Shown here: one piece after another, positions 35,339 through 43,755 of the stretch
How positions within the stretch are numbered: position 1 is the stretch's first letter
Layout: every line of letters begins with the position of its first letter
Origin: Flammeovirgaceae bacterium 311
Lineage (GTDB): Bacteria; Bacteroidota; Bacteroidia; Cytophagales; Cyclobacteriaceae
DNA: 64,000 bases
Assembly (NCBI GenBank): GCA_000597885.1
Contig: CP004371.1
Location: 4,431,001 to 4,495,000 of the forward strand
Direction of reading: 5' to 3'
Position numbers and translations under genes: made by a program
The notes under the pieces: model-generated
Seen by the model: the letters and a program-made list of their open reading frames with translations, nothing else
Databases searched by the model: none
What the model was told of the DNA's origin: nothing

Positions 35339-35537
35339 CTTCTTTAGTCTAGATATTAATCTTCATCTTCAATCTGCTAAAAATTACTGCCCCTCCGGTG
35401 GAACAAAATCCTGTGGATTTAGTAAACTATAAACAGTGGGTTTATACTCACAGGTGTTTTTGTTGATTTTATAATCAGGCAGAGTACAGCGCCTTGATCA
35501 GAAACATAATTTTTAAACAGTCAAAAAATTTTTTAAA

Positions 35538-36977
35538 ATGAGTAGAGAAAGACATTTAGCGAAGCTAAAAGCTTCACTTCAGGAAAGCCAGGAGATCTTG
35601 GGAGAATTAGTTGCCGGTACCAGCCGCGATGCTGGTAAAAGGTTACACAAAGCAAATAAAAAACTTCAGCGTACATATGACGACGCCAGCTCTGAGCTGG
35701 AAGGATACTTGGAGGATGCTTCCAAAGACTTTAGGAAGCAGTATGCCAAAACCAGCAAAGAAGTGGAGCAGCAGTTCAGGAGCTCAAGAAAGGAACTGGA
35801 AAAGCAGGCAGCCAAATTTAAAGACCAGGTTAATGACCGCTACGAAGATACCCGTGCCGCGGCAAAATCTGCCTCAAGAAATCTTAGCGCAGGTGCGGTT
35901 GCAATGGCCGCAAAAGCAGATATCCCGTCTCGTGCTGCCGATATAGCTACTTTCCTTGCCAAAACAGGTCTTGCCGCTAAAGCAGCCAGCACTGCAACAA
36001 AGGCAGCCGGTTTTGTGGCTAAAACAGGTCTTGCAGCCAAAGCAGCTTCGCTGGTTGCCAATACAGATCTTAAATCACGCACTGCTAACTTACTGGAGGG
36101 TGCAGCCACAAGCTTTGCCTCTGCCCGTAACAGGCTAAATCCTGAAGATCGTCTGGTTATTCAGCACGAGAGCGATAGCCGCAGAATCAGCAAGGCTGGT
36201 TATTTTGTTCGCTTCTCTGCGCTTGCCATCATCATTATCTCCAAGCGCCATAAGTTAATGGAGCTGGGTACCCAGCTGTATAACAAACTGAAGGATAGCG
36301 AAGGCCGTGCTTCTCTTACACAAGAGGCAAGAGACCAGTTTGATACCATGCGCAGGCTGATGAAAGCCTACGCGAACGGTCAGTACCGCGACTTTCCTTA
36401 CCGTTCACTGGTAAAAATTGTAGCGGCAGTGATTTACTTTGTGTCCGTAGCCGACCTGATCCCGGATTTTATTCCGATTTTAGGTTTAACGGATGATATT
36501 GCAATTCTGGCCTGGGTATACAGCTCTGTGAAAGACGATCTGCAACAGTTTGTAGATTGGGAAGCAGCAGAAGAAAAGCGCCGCAGCCGTCTGGCCAAGC
36601 AGTCTTCAGGCAGCTCAACTTCCGGCGATAGTGCTTCCACTTCCGGAAGTGGTGTAGCAAATGTAGGTAACACTTCATCGGCAGCAGATCGTACGCCAAG
36701 TCCGAATGTAACAACCTCTACCGGCTCTGATACCGGCAGTAAGGCAACGGTTACTACTGGTACCACAAGTACTTCGGGTAGTACAGGTTCTTCCACAGGC
36801 GGATCCGGCAGTTTAGGAAGCAGCGATAAAGGCTCTGCTTCCGGATCTACTGGTTCTGCGGGGTCAACCTCTACCAGCGGTGGTACCCTGGGTGGAGTGT
36901 CTGATACCGGAAGCCGTAGTGCAAATACCGGCGGCGGTTCTACAGGCAGCCAGGGCGGTAGCAGCAACAAGAGCTAA
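35538..36977 (+). CDS. Coiled-coil / DUF1232 (YkvA) protein with Ser-Gly-Thr tail
   Basis: A 479-residue protein of unusual layout. Residues ~1-110 are charged and heptad-like (coiled coil). Residues ~111-195 are Ala/Lys-rich with an exact 11-residue repeat AKTGLAAKAAS at 141-151 and 161-171. Residues ~288-330 are the DUF1232 core YRSLVKIVAAVIYFVSVADLIPDFIPILGL, normally a small membrane-associated module of unknown role. Residues ~355-479 are low-complexity Ser/Thr/Gly. No signal peptide is present. A long frame antisense to the tail is an artefact of its composition. Function is unknown; a phasin- or scaffold-like membrane role is conceivable. Confidence 0.75.
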   Translation: MSRERHLAKLKASLQESQEILGELVAGTSRDAGKRLHKANKKLQRTYDDASSELEGYLEDASKDFRKQYAKTSKEVEQQFRSSRKELEKQAAKFKDQVNDRYEDTRAAAKSASRNLSAGAVAMAAKADIPSRAADIATFLAKTGLAAKAASTATKAAGFVAKTGLAAKAASLVANTDLKSRTANLLEGAATSFASARNRLNPEDRLVIQHESDSRRISKAGYFVRFSALAIIIISKRHKLMELGTQLYNKLKDSEGRASLTQEARDQFDTMRRLMKAYANGQYRDFPYRSLVKIVAAVIYFVSVADLIPDFIPILGLTDDIAILAWVYSSVKDDLQQFVDWEAAEEKRRSRLAKQSSGSSTSGDSASTSGSGVANVGNTSSAADRTPSPNVTTSTGSDTGSKATVTTGTTSTSGSTGSSTGGSGSLGSSDKGSASGSTGSAGSTSTSGGTLGGVSDTGSRSANTGGGSTGSQGGSSNKS

Positions 36978-36997
36978 GCTATTTTCATACATAGATA

Positions 36998-37028
36998 AAA
37001 AGGAGAGCAAACTGCTCTCCTTTTTTTA
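36998..37028 (+). terminator. Terminator of the DUF1232 gene
   Basis: Stem AAGGAGAGCA/TGCTCTCCTT with a 3-base loop, then TTTTTTT. Confidence 0.9.
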
Positions 37029-37115
37029 TTAGCGCCTGTACAATTAAGAAGGGAACTATTCAGTTGTTAATAAAGTAATGTGTATGTTTATTTCAGTTCG
37101 GCTTTAAACAGGTGT

Positions 37116-37517
37116 ATGAAGTATAGTAAAGTTATTTTTAGCGCATTATTGATTGCAGGACTTTCGGCCTGTAGCGGCTCTAAGCAGGCAGGCATGGCAG
37201 GTTCTTCGTCCGGCCAGCCGGCGGCTGCTGCTTCCTCCAGGGGCACAGGTGCTGAATCGGGTTCAAATTCTATATTTGGAGGCTCCAGTGGCAGCACTAA
37301 AAAGGGTAATAGCAAAGTTTATCAGCGTACCCATGCCGACCTGGTCAAAGAAGCAGAACAACGCCAGGAAGACAATGCCAAGCGGCGTGAAAAAGAAGCC
37401 AAGCTGGCAGAAAAACCACAATACTCTGACCCAAGCTATTTTGGCCATAAGAAAAAGCCAAAAAAACGCCCTGTGGGCAAGCGTAAAATGTGCAAAGAAT
37501 GCGGTATTGTGCACTAA
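37116..37517 (+). CDS. Small Lys-rich lipoprotein, unknown function
   Basis: A 133-residue lipoprotein (LSAC, Cys19). The mature region starts Ser/Gly/Ala-rich, then becomes highly basic, ending in HKKKPKKRPVGKRKMCKECGIVH, with a CxxC pair in the last ten residues. The sequence is conserved-looking but not recognised by me. I chose ATG 37116 because it gives a clean signal peptide; the upstream ATG at 37080 would add 12 residues before it. It has its own terminator. Confidence 0.7.
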   Translation: MKYSKVIFSALLIAGLSACSGSKQAGMAGSSSGQPAAAASSRGTGAESGSNSIFGGSSGSTKKGNSKVYQRTHADLVKEAEQRQEDNAKRREKEAKLAEKPQYSDPSYFGHKKKPKKRPVGKRKMCKECGIVH

Positions 37518-37538
37518 GAATATTTTAAGATAAACATT

Positions 37539-37563
37539 AAGCGGCTGTTGCCGCTTTTTTTTT
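37539..37563 (+). terminator. Terminator of the Lys-rich lipoprotein gene
   Basis: AAGCGGC-TGTT-GCCGCTT hairpin followed by an uninterrupted T-run. Confidence 0.88.
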
Positions 37564-37607
37564 GAATAGCGCCTGCTTTATTTCTACAGGCGGGAAACAC
37601 CACTACC

Positions 37608-38303
37608 ATGAATAATCTGCATCGTTACATCGAACATACCAATCTAAAGCCCACCCTTACCCACTACGATATCGAAAAGCTGGTAGAAGAAGCCAGGGCG
37701 CATGAATTTGTAGGCATTTGCGTACCACCTTTCTGGGTAAAAAAAGCCAAACGCGATATTGGAGAAGCACCCATACAACTGGTAACGGTGATTGGTTTTC
37801 CGCTGGGCTATCACATGACTGAAACAAAGCTGGAAGAAATGCGGCTGGCCATACGCGATGGTGCCGACGAGCTGGATATGGTTATGAATGTTTCGGCCAT
37901 GAAAGCAGAGATGTCGTGGGTAAAGATAGAAGTGGCCAGGTGTGCACAGCTGGCACATGAGCATGAGCGCATTTTGAAAGTGATCATAGAAACTGCTTAC
38001 CTCACAGAAAAAGAGCTGGAACTTGCCTGCCGCTGGTGTGCCGATGCTGGCGTGGATTATGTAAAAACCAGTACCGGTTTTGCACCAGAAGGAGCCAGGG
38101 TAGAAGATGTGCGCAAAATGCGCGAGATGCTACCCAGCAGTGTTGGTGTAAAAGCTTCCGGGGGCATACGTAATCTCAGTGATGCCGTGCAGCTCATTCA
38201 GGCGGGTGCCGACAGGCTGGGAACATCTGCCGGAGTTGCCCTGGTAAAGGAATCAAGGCAGGGAGGGCAAAAGCCAGATGAAACAGATGGCAGTGCTTAT
38301 TAG
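37608..38303 (+). CDS. deoC: Deoxyribose-phosphate aldolase
   Basis: Cleaves 2-deoxyribose 5-phosphate to glyceraldehyde 3-phosphate and acetaldehyde in nucleoside salvage. The 231-residue TIM barrel shows the catalytic Lys pair in LKVIIETAYL and GVKASGGIRN, with DYVKTSTGF preceding the Schiff-base lysine region and the phosphate-binding RLGTSAG near the end. No other nucleoside catabolism gene lies nearby. Confidence 0.95.
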   Translation: MNNLHRYIEHTNLKPTLTHYDIEKLVEEARAHEFVGICVPPFWVKKAKRDIGEAPIQLVTVIGFPLGYHMTETKLEEMRLAIRDGADELDMVMNVSAMKAEMSWVKIEVARCAQLAHEHERILKVIIETAYLTEKELELACRWCADAGVDYVKTSTGFAPEGARVEDVRKMREMLPSSVGVKASGGIRNLSDAVQLIQAGADRLGTSAGVALVKESRQGGQKPDETDGSAY

Positions 38304-38339
38304 TTAAAACAAGAGAGTTGCATAGTGGTGCCACCTTTA

Positions 38340-38369
38340 TTGCAATAAGCGTATCAATTCGTAATTTTC
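38340..38369 (+). promoter_or_regulatory. Promoter-like TTG-N19-TAATTTTC before acylphosphatase
   Basis: TTG at 38340-38342 and TAATTTTC at 38362-38369, 19 bases apart. The -7 box ends TTTC in place of TTTG, so it is a moderate match. The ATG at 38394 is 24 bases downstream. Confidence 0.4.
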
Positions 38370-38393
38370 GCATCTTTTATAATACACAAGCAT

Positions 38394-38660
38394 ATGAAGC
38401 GCCTCCGCATTCGTGTTACAGGTAAAGTGCAGGGAGTTTTTTACAGAGCCAGCACCAAGGCTAAAGCCAAAGAGCTTGGATTAAACGGATGGGTGCAGAA
38501 TGCGGAAGATGGCTCTGTGCTGATTGAGGCTGAGGGAGAAGATCTAAACCTGGACAAACTGGTGGAGTGGTGCCAGCAGGGCCCCGGTGCTGCCCAGGTT
38601 GGAGGCGTGGAGGCGGAGGAAATCCTGCCAGAAGGAGTGAACAGTTTTGAGGTGCGCTGA
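38394..38660 (+). CDS. Acylphosphatase
   Basis: Hydrolyses acyl phosphates such as acetyl phosphate. At 88 residues it is standard length. The phosphate-binding loop GKVQGVFYRAS carries the catalytic Arg, and the catalytic Asn is in GLNGWVQNAEDGSV. It is a single gene between deoC and the cytochrome bd operon. Confidence 0.95.
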   Translation: MKRLRIRVTGKVQGVFYRASTKAKAKELGLNGWVQNAEDGSVLIEAEGEDLNLDKLVEWCQQGPGAAQVGGVEAEEILPEGVNSFEVR

Positions 38661-38745
38661 TGGTATAATAAGCCAGCCTTCTGGTTGTATCGGTCTCAGG
38701 GAGCAATCCCTTTCCTGGTTCACTAACCTGCTGCCCATACCGGAT

Positions 38746-38797
38746 GGCTGCCCCTGGTGCCCCACTGGCAGAAGTGGGCAGCCTCTCCTGATCAGGC
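38746..38797 (+). promoter_or_regulatory. Competing hairpins in the region upstream of cydA
   Basis: GGCTGCCC (38746-38753) can pair with GGGCAGCC (38776-38783). CCCACT (38761-38766) can instead pair with AGTGGG (38773-38778); the two stems share GGG and exclude each other. A CCTGATCAGG palindrome follows at 38787-38796. This resembles an attenuator or regulatory leader but no mechanism is shown. Confidence 0.3.
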
Positions 38798-38910
38798 GTT
38801 AAACCATTTTATCTTTTCAGGCAAATTCCTGCCCCATCGGCATTCTATCTGCCGCTTCTGTTGTAACTTCAGGCAATTCTTATCCTTAACACCATTTATT
38901 CTCAACGGCT

Positions 38911-40263
38911 ATGGACGACCTGTTGGCAGCCCGCCTGCAAATGGCTGTATCGCTAGGGTTTCATATTATCTTTGCCTGTATAGGCATTGCCATGCCATTT
39001 CTGATGGCAGCTTCCGGCTACCGCTACCTGCGCACCCGTGAACCACTGTATAAAGATCTTACGAAGGTATGGTCTGTAGGCGTTGCCATTTTCTTCGCCG
39101 TTGGCGCTGTTTCTGGAACCGCTCTGTCATTTGAGCTGGGCTTGTTGTGGCCCGAATTTATGGAGCATGCCGGCGCTATCATTGGCATGCCTTTTAGCTG
39201 GGAGGGTACCGCCTTTTTTCTGGAGGCCATTGCCCTGGGCCTTTTTCTGTATGGCTGGGATCGCCTGCCGCCCTGGATTCACTGGTCTTCCGGCGTGGCA
39301 GTAGGCATTTCGGGGGTTGCCTCCGGTATATTTGTAGTAGCTGCCAATGGCTGGATGAACTCTCCCGCCGGCTTCGACTGGGTAGACGGGCAGGCGCAGA
39401 ACATTGATCCGGTAGCAGCCATGTTTAACGATGCCTGGTTTACACAGGCCCTGCACATGACGCTGGCTGCTTTTGCGGCAACAGGCTTTGCCGTTGCCGG
39501 CCTGCATGCTTTTTTACTCTTGCGTCACCCTAATAACCTGTTTCACCAGAAAGCCTTACGCATAGCCCTTACCATTGGTGCCATAGCAGCCCTCCTGCAG
39601 CCCCTTAGCGGCGACCTATCGGCCAAAGATGTGGCACAGCGGCAGCCGGCAAAGCTAGCCGCACTGGAAGCGCTTTACGAAACCAGCCAGCCTGCCGATC
39701 TGCTGATTGGCGGCATCCCCAATGATGAAACCAGGAAAGTAGATTACGCCATTCACCTGCCCGGCATGCTTAGCTTTCTGGCCCATGGTGATTTCAATGC
39801 CAAAGTAACCGGACTGGATGCTTTTCCGCGAGATGAGTGGCCGCCTGTGCTGATTGTGCATGTGGCTTTTCAGATTATGGTGGCCTGTGGTGGTATTATG
39901 GCACTGATGAGCGTGTTATTCCTGGTGTTGCAGTGGCGTAAATCGCCCTGGCTCCACAGGCGCTGGTTCCTTTGGCTGCTGGTCATTATTTCTCCGCTTG
40001 GGTTTATCGCTATAGAAGCCGGCTGGACGGTAACCGAAGTAGGGCGGCAGCCCTGGATCATCTATGGCATTATGCGCACTGCCGATGCCGTTTCGCCTAT
40101 GCCTGGCCTGGTAGTGCCCTTTCTGCTGTTTACGTTCCTGTACCTGCTGCTGGCATTTGTACTGGTGTGGCTTATGTACCGGCAAATAAAAACGCTGCCC
40201 GACCGCTATGCTTCGGCGCGGCTTACTTCTGATGATGTTCCAAACAGATTAGACGCCAGGTAA
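38911..40263 (+). CDS. cydA: Cytochrome bd-type quinol oxidase subunit I
   Basis: Membrane terminal oxidase that reduces O2 using quinol. The 450 residues have haem ligands His18 (GFHIIF), His182 (ALHMTL) and Met323 (QIMVACG), acidic proton-path residues Glu98 and Glu105, and the GRQPW signature near residue 380. The quinol loop between about residues 235 and 305 is short, as in the cyanide-insensitive oxidase (CioA) type and unlike the long-loop E. coli CydA. cydB starts on the base after the stop. Confidence 0.95.
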   Translation: MDDLLAARLQMAVSLGFHIIFACIGIAMPFLMAASGYRYLRTREPLYKDLTKVWSVGVAIFFAVGAVSGTALSFELGLLWPEFMEHAGAIIGMPFSWEGTAFFLEAIALGLFLYGWDRLPPWIHWSSGVAVGISGVASGIFVVAANGWMNSPAGFDWVDGQAQNIDPVAAMFNDAWFTQALHMTLAAFAATGFAVAGLHAFLLLRHPNNLFHQKALRIALTIGAIAALLQPLSGDLSAKDVAQRQPAKLAALEALYETSQPADLLIGGIPNDETRKVDYAIHLPGMLSFLAHGDFNAKVTGLDAFPRDEWPPVLIVHVAFQIMVACGGIMALMSVLFLVLQWRKSPWLHRRWFLWLLVIISPLGFIAIEAGWTVTEVGRQPWIIYGIMRTADAVSPMPGLVVPFLLFTFLYLLLAFVLVWLMYRQIKTLPDRYASARLTSDDVPNRLDAR

Positions 40264-41265
40264 ATGCTATTTATCGTAATTGCCTTTTTAGTTATTTCGC
40301 TGCTCTTCTATGTATTATTTGGAGGGGCAGATTTTGGTGCAGGCATCATAGAGATATTTGCCGGCAGGCGCCATTACCAGACCATCAGCAAGGCCATAGC
40401 GCCGGTATGGGAGGCAAACCATATCTGGCTTATTCTGGTGGTAGTGATCCTGTTCATGGGTTTTCCTCTTATTTATGCAGATATGTCGCGTTACCTGCAC
40501 ATACCGCTGCTGGCCCTGCTGGTAGGGATTGTACTAAGAGGCTGTGCCTTTACCTTCAGGCACTACGATGCCATTAAGGACCGGTCGCAACACTGGTACA
40601 CCTTTATCTTCAGGATCTCAAGTTTATTTACACCCCTGTTTCTGGGCATGGTTGCAGGTGGTATGCTGGTAGGCAGAATGCCGGCAACCATAAACGGCGG
40701 CTCGTTTTACAGCCTGTTCATAGCGCCCTGGTTTAACCTGTTTTGCGTGGCTGTAGGCATTTTTACCGTTTGCCTTTTTGCCTTTCTGGCGGCCGTTTAC
40801 CTGATTGGCGAGGCACGTACAGAAGAGGAAACGCATACATTTGTTCATGCAGCCCGCAACAGTAATATTGCCCTGGTACTGGCTGGGGGGCTGGTATTTG
40901 GGGCAGCAGCTTTGGAGGGGCTGCCGCTGGTAAGCCTGTTTATAACTAATACCGGCGCTATTGCGGCCCTTGTACTGGCTACTTTGTCGCTACCCCTGCT
41001 GTGGGTATCGCTGGTGCGCAAGCAGGTAATTGCCAGCAGGCTGCTGGCTGGTTTTCAGACCCTGCTGGTATTAGGTGCCTGGTTCTGGATAGAGTATCCT
41101 GTTGCCCTGCGCTATGCAGATGGTAAAGCCCTTACCTTGTTTGATGCCGCCGCACCGGCTGCCACCCAGCAGCAGCTTGCCATTGCCCTCCTGGTGGGCA
41201 GCCTACTTATCTTGCCGGCGCTCTTTTACCTGCTGCGTACTTTTAAGACGCATGTTCGGGTTTAG
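40264..41265 (+). CDS. cydB: Cytochrome bd-type quinol oxidase subunit II
   Basis: The 333-residue partner of CydA, with about eight transmembrane helices. The N-terminal GGADFGAGIIEIFAGRRH and WEANHIWLILVVVILFMGFP are the family signatures near the haem d face. The ATG follows the cydA stop without a gap, so translation is coupled. No cydX-like small gene is evident after it, and no cydDC transporter adjoins. Confidence 0.95.
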   Translation: MLFIVIAFLVISLLFYVLFGGADFGAGIIEIFAGRRHYQTISKAIAPVWEANHIWLILVVVILFMGFPLIYADMSRYLHIPLLALLVGIVLRGCAFTFRHYDAIKDRSQHWYTFIFRISSLFTPLFLGMVAGGMLVGRMPATINGGSFYSLFIAPWFNLFCVAVGIFTVCLFAFLAAVYLIGEARTEEETHTFVHAARNSNIALVLAGGLVFGAAALEGLPLVSLFITNTGAIAALVLATLSLPLLWVSLVRKQVIASRLLAGFQTLLVLGAWFWIEYPVALRYADGKALTLFDAAAPAATQQQLAIALLVGSLLILPALFYLLRTFKTHVRV

Positions 41266-41325
41266 TAGCCCAAAAAAGATGTATCTTTAAAGTGCATTTG
41301 TTGGTGCTATTCCTTTGTAATTAAT

Positions 41326-41922
41326 ATGCAGATTATTCGTGGTATTGCCTTAATCCTGGCGGGGGTGATGATACTGGCACTTATTGCCGCAGCTTTTATG
41401 CCTGAAACGCTACGCGTTGAAAAAAGCATTGTTATAAATCGTCCTGTAGATGAAGTATTCGATCAGGTAGCCGATTTAAACAACTGGCTTGCCTGGAATC
41501 CCTGGTCGGCGCAGGATCCTGAAGCAGTAAATGTAATTAGCACCCCCAGCAGAGGAAAAGGCGCCCAGTGGAACTGGGAGGGCGATAAAATAGGCAAGGG
41601 TTATCTGGTGCAGGAAGAGATAGAAGAAGACAGGATGGTGAGGTTTACCCTGGCTTTTGAAGAGCCCCTGCAATCGGTAGGAGTAGACCTCTGGCAATTC
41701 GATACCCTCGACAGCAGAACTACCCAGGTAACCTGGATTGATGAAATGGAGCTCGATTATCCGGTAGGCCGTTTATCTGCACTTTTTATAGGACCTGTAA
41801 TGGAGGAACAGTTTGATCAGGGACTTCAGAACCTGAAGCGCCTGCTTGAAAGAGAACCGGAGGCAGAGCCCAGACCTGCTCCCGCACCACCCAATGATAC
41901 CGCCATCATACGCGGAACTTAA
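41326..41922 (+). CDS. SRPBCC-fold protein with N-terminal membrane anchor
   Basis: A 198-residue protein. Residues ~4-25 form a transmembrane anchor (GIALILAGVMILALIAAAF). Then comes a START-like polyketide-cyclase/SRPBCC domain starting RVEKSIVINRPVDEVFDQVADLNNWLAWNPW, a very recognisable motif. The C-terminus is Pro/Glu-rich. Such proteins bind a hydrophobic ligand or act in toxin-antitoxin-like or lipid roles; nothing here points to one. It lies 60 bp after cydB on the same strand. Confidence 0.8.
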   Translation: MQIIRGIALILAGVMILALIAAAFMPETLRVEKSIVINRPVDEVFDQVADLNNWLAWNPWSAQDPEAVNVISTPSRGKGAQWNWEGDKIGKGYLVQEEIEEDRMVRFTLAFEEPLQSVGVDLWQFDTLDSRTTQVTWIDEMELDYPVGRLSALFIGPVMEEQFDQGLQNLKRLLEREPEAEPRPAPAPPNDTAIIRGT

Positions 41923-41977
41923 AAGCAAATAAGGGCTGATAAACCTCCTGACCAGGTTTAAAACTTTAGGTCTTAAA

Positions 41978-42005
41978 AAAGCCCTTCCGTTATTGGGAGG
42001 GCTTT
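41978..42005. terminator. Bidirectional terminator between convergent genes
   Basis: Stem AAAGCCCTTCC/GGGAGGGCTTT with a 6-base loop between the SRPBCC gene (plus) and the FAS1 gene (minus). A weaker hairpin AAACCT...AGGTTT precedes it at 41941-41959. Confidence 0.8.
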
Positions 42006-42031
42006 GTGTTGATATACGGCTGATTGAAGCA

Positions 42032-43006
42032 CTACTCTGGCAGCAGTACCTGGTCAATAGCATGTACAATTCCATTAATAGCCAATACATCCTGTTCTGC
42101 CGCAATAATAGAGGCGGCTTCAGGATTACCCAGGCCTTTTATTGTTTTATTGTTGGCATCAATTCGTACTCTGCTGCCTTGCCTGGTAGTAACTTCCTGG
42201 TTTTGGAATGCAAAGGAGAAACGGTAGCCAGGCAGCAGGTGGTAAGCCAGTATATTTTGGAGTACAGCTGGATCTTCATTTTCGATATCTTCAGGACTGG
42301 TATAGCCTGCAGCAGTAAAAGCTGCGTCGGTAGGCGCAAACAATGTGTAAGACTGACTGTTGCTGCTTAATAATGCTGTTAGCCCTGCCCGTTCAATTGC
42401 AGCCTGTAGCAGGGTGAATTCCGGTATTTCAGAAGATGGCCTGGAAGCAATAAACCCGCTAATGGTTTGTGTAGGAGGGGTAAGTACCCGGTTCAGAATA
42501 TGCACTACGCCATTTCTTGCCTCAAAATCTGCTTGTACTACCTCGGCGGCACCATTAATTGATATAGTGTTATTCGTATTATAAACTGATAGTCTGGCAT
42601 CACCAAGCGTGCTGATGAGTCGGGCACTGTCGAGGCGTTCAGCTAAATACCTGCCCAAACCAATGTGGTAATTCACCAGGGTTTGCAACTCGGCAGCCGG
42701 TACCTGCTCTAGTGTACTGTAGCCATTGGCCTGCAGGTAGATGGAGAATGCTTCATTGTTGGGCGCAAATACAGTGAATCTGGTGTTTTGGCTGTTTAAA
42801 GCTGCATTTACGGCAGTACGGTTAAGTGCATCGGAAAAAGTTGAGATAGATGCCTGTTCCCTTACTACCTGTGTAACTGTGTTTCCGGGAATTATCGTAG
42901 AAGCATCATCAGTGCCATCGCAGCTCCAGAGAAATAAACATGAAATTAGTAAAAGGCTCTTTAGAGAGAGAAGTATGGGCAATGCTGCAAAAAGCCTGCT
43001 TTTCAT
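42032..43006 (-). CDS. Lipoprotein with two fasciclin (FAS1) domains
   Basis: A 324-residue surface lipoprotein. The signal region has two possible lipidation sites, Cys23 (LISC) and Cys29 (LWSC). FAS1 domain 1 is about residues 45-180 (TRFTVFAPNNEAFS, LVNYHIGLGRYLAERL, GVVHILNRVL). Domain 2 is about residues 185-323 (YTLFAPTDAAFTAAGY, NILAYHLLPG, GIVHAIDQVLLPE). FAS1 domains mediate adhesion. A -7 box lies 22 bases upstream. Confidence 0.92.
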   Translation of the reverse strand: MKSRLFAALPILLSLKSLLLISCLFLWSCDGTDDASTIIPGNTVTQVVREQASISTFSDALNRTAVNAALNSQNTRFTVFAPNNEAFSIYLQANGYSTLEQVPAAELQTLVNYHIGLGRYLAERLDSARLISTLGDARLSVYNTNNTISINGAAEVVQADFEARNGVVHILNRVLTPPTQTISGFIASRPSSEIPEFTLLQAAIERAGLTALLSSNSQSYTLFAPTDAAFTAAGYTSPEDIENEDPAVLQNILAYHLLPGYRFSFAFQNQEVTTRQGSRVRIDANNKTIKGLGNPEAASIIAAEQDVLAINGIVHAIDQVLLPE

Positions 43007-43028
43007 AAATTAGGTTGTTTAGCCGGTA

Positions 43029-43036
43029 CAAAGGTA
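43029..43036 (-). promoter_or_regulatory. -7 box before the FAS1 lipoprotein gene
   Basis: TACCTTTG on the minus strand, 22 bases before the ATG; perfect TAnnTTTG match. Confidence 0.5.
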
Positions 43037-43066
43037 CCTTTTTCAATTGTAAGTTCCGCAAAAATA

Positions 43067-43092
43067 AGGAACCGGCACTAAGGCCGGTTCCT
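43067..43092 (-). terminator. Terminator of the PRC-barrel gene
   Basis: Stem AGGAACCGGC/GCCGGTTCCT, 6-base loop, with TTATTTTTG following on the minus strand. Confidence 0.85.
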
Positions 43093-43114
43093 GCATAACA
43101 GAAATTTAAGCAGC

Positions 43115-43654
43115 TTACTCGTTTTTATCTGACCCGCTAATGCCTTTTATCTTATCGTAGTTCACCTCGTCTTTGGTCTGGCTGCCTTCCTGGCCGGGGT
43201 AGTGTTTGGTGATCTGGTGCGAACCTTCATTACTGGGCAGGCGCTCGCCCAGGTCTTCTCCAGACCTGTAATTCTGTTCGTAGGTTTCCGCATCTTGTGA
43301 GGGTGCTTTCCAGAACTCATCTACGCCATAGTAGCTGAATATAAGAGAGAGCGAGTCATAATCCCCATCCGATACTTTAGCAATATCTATCAGGGGAGCA
43401 TCTTCAATGGTTTTACGATCGGCTTCTACCAGCACCTTAAGGGTATTAGGATTTACCTGCAGCATTTGCCAGGGTAGTATGAAATGATCGGCTCCCATGC
43501 CCAGAAAGCCACCTTTTTCCACTACTACAGCCACTACCCTGCGGTGGCTGGCCGATACAATTACATCCGATACATGGCCATACTCCTGTGCCAGGGAGTT
43601 CTGAACCGGTTTGCCAATAATGTCGCTTATATTTGCGTAATTCTGATAATTCAT
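43115..43654 (-). CDS. PRC-barrel domain protein
   Basis: A 179-residue protein. Residues ~5-80 form a PRC-barrel (DIIGKPVQNSLAQEYGHVSDVIV...VVAVVVEKGGFLGMGADHFILPW), a small beta-barrel found in RimM and in photosynthetic reaction centre H subunits. The C-terminal half is acidic and polar. Role is unknown; stand-alone members are often stress-induced. The start at 43654 begins right at the domain; an upstream frame extension to 43720 would read through a strong hairpin and is rejected. Confidence 0.75.
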   Translation of the reverse strand: MNYQNYANISDIIGKPVQNSLAQEYGHVSDVIVSASHRRVVAVVVEKGGFLGMGADHFILPWQMLQVNPNTLKVLVEADRKTIEDAPLIDIAKVSDGDYDSLSLIFSYYGVDEFWKAPSQDAETYEQNYRSGEDLGERLPSNEGSHQITKHYPGQEGSQTKDEVNYDKIKGISGSDKNE

Positions 43655-43663
43655 AATAAAAGA

Positions 43664-43711
43664 GCTGGAGTTATACCAAAGGCAATAATGCCTCTTTAGT
43701 ACAACTCCAGC
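43664..43711 (-). terminator. Long hairpin between phoH and the PRC-barrel gene
   Basis: Outer arms GCTGGAGTT/AACTCCAGC enclose an inner stem (AAAGAGGCA-TTAT-TGCCTTT). TCTTTTATT follows on the minus strand. It probably terminates the PhoH transcript, and lies only 10 bases before the PRC start codon, so it could also act in that leader. Confidence 0.5.
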
Positions 43712-43755
43712 CAATAGCAAAGGTTTATACTTCCTTAAATTAAGCAGTCTGGTGT

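Noticed and set aside
35840-36138. Short frames on either strand inside the DUF1232 Ala-rich region
   Set aside because: Products of the GC-biased Ala/Lys repeat read in other frames; no independent evidence.
36434-36970. Long minus-strand frame, Pro/Val/Glu-rich, opposite the DUF1232 gene
   Set aside because: It is antisense to a Ser/Gly/Thr repeat tail, whose codons read as Pro/Val on the other strand. It has no domain, promoter or start context.
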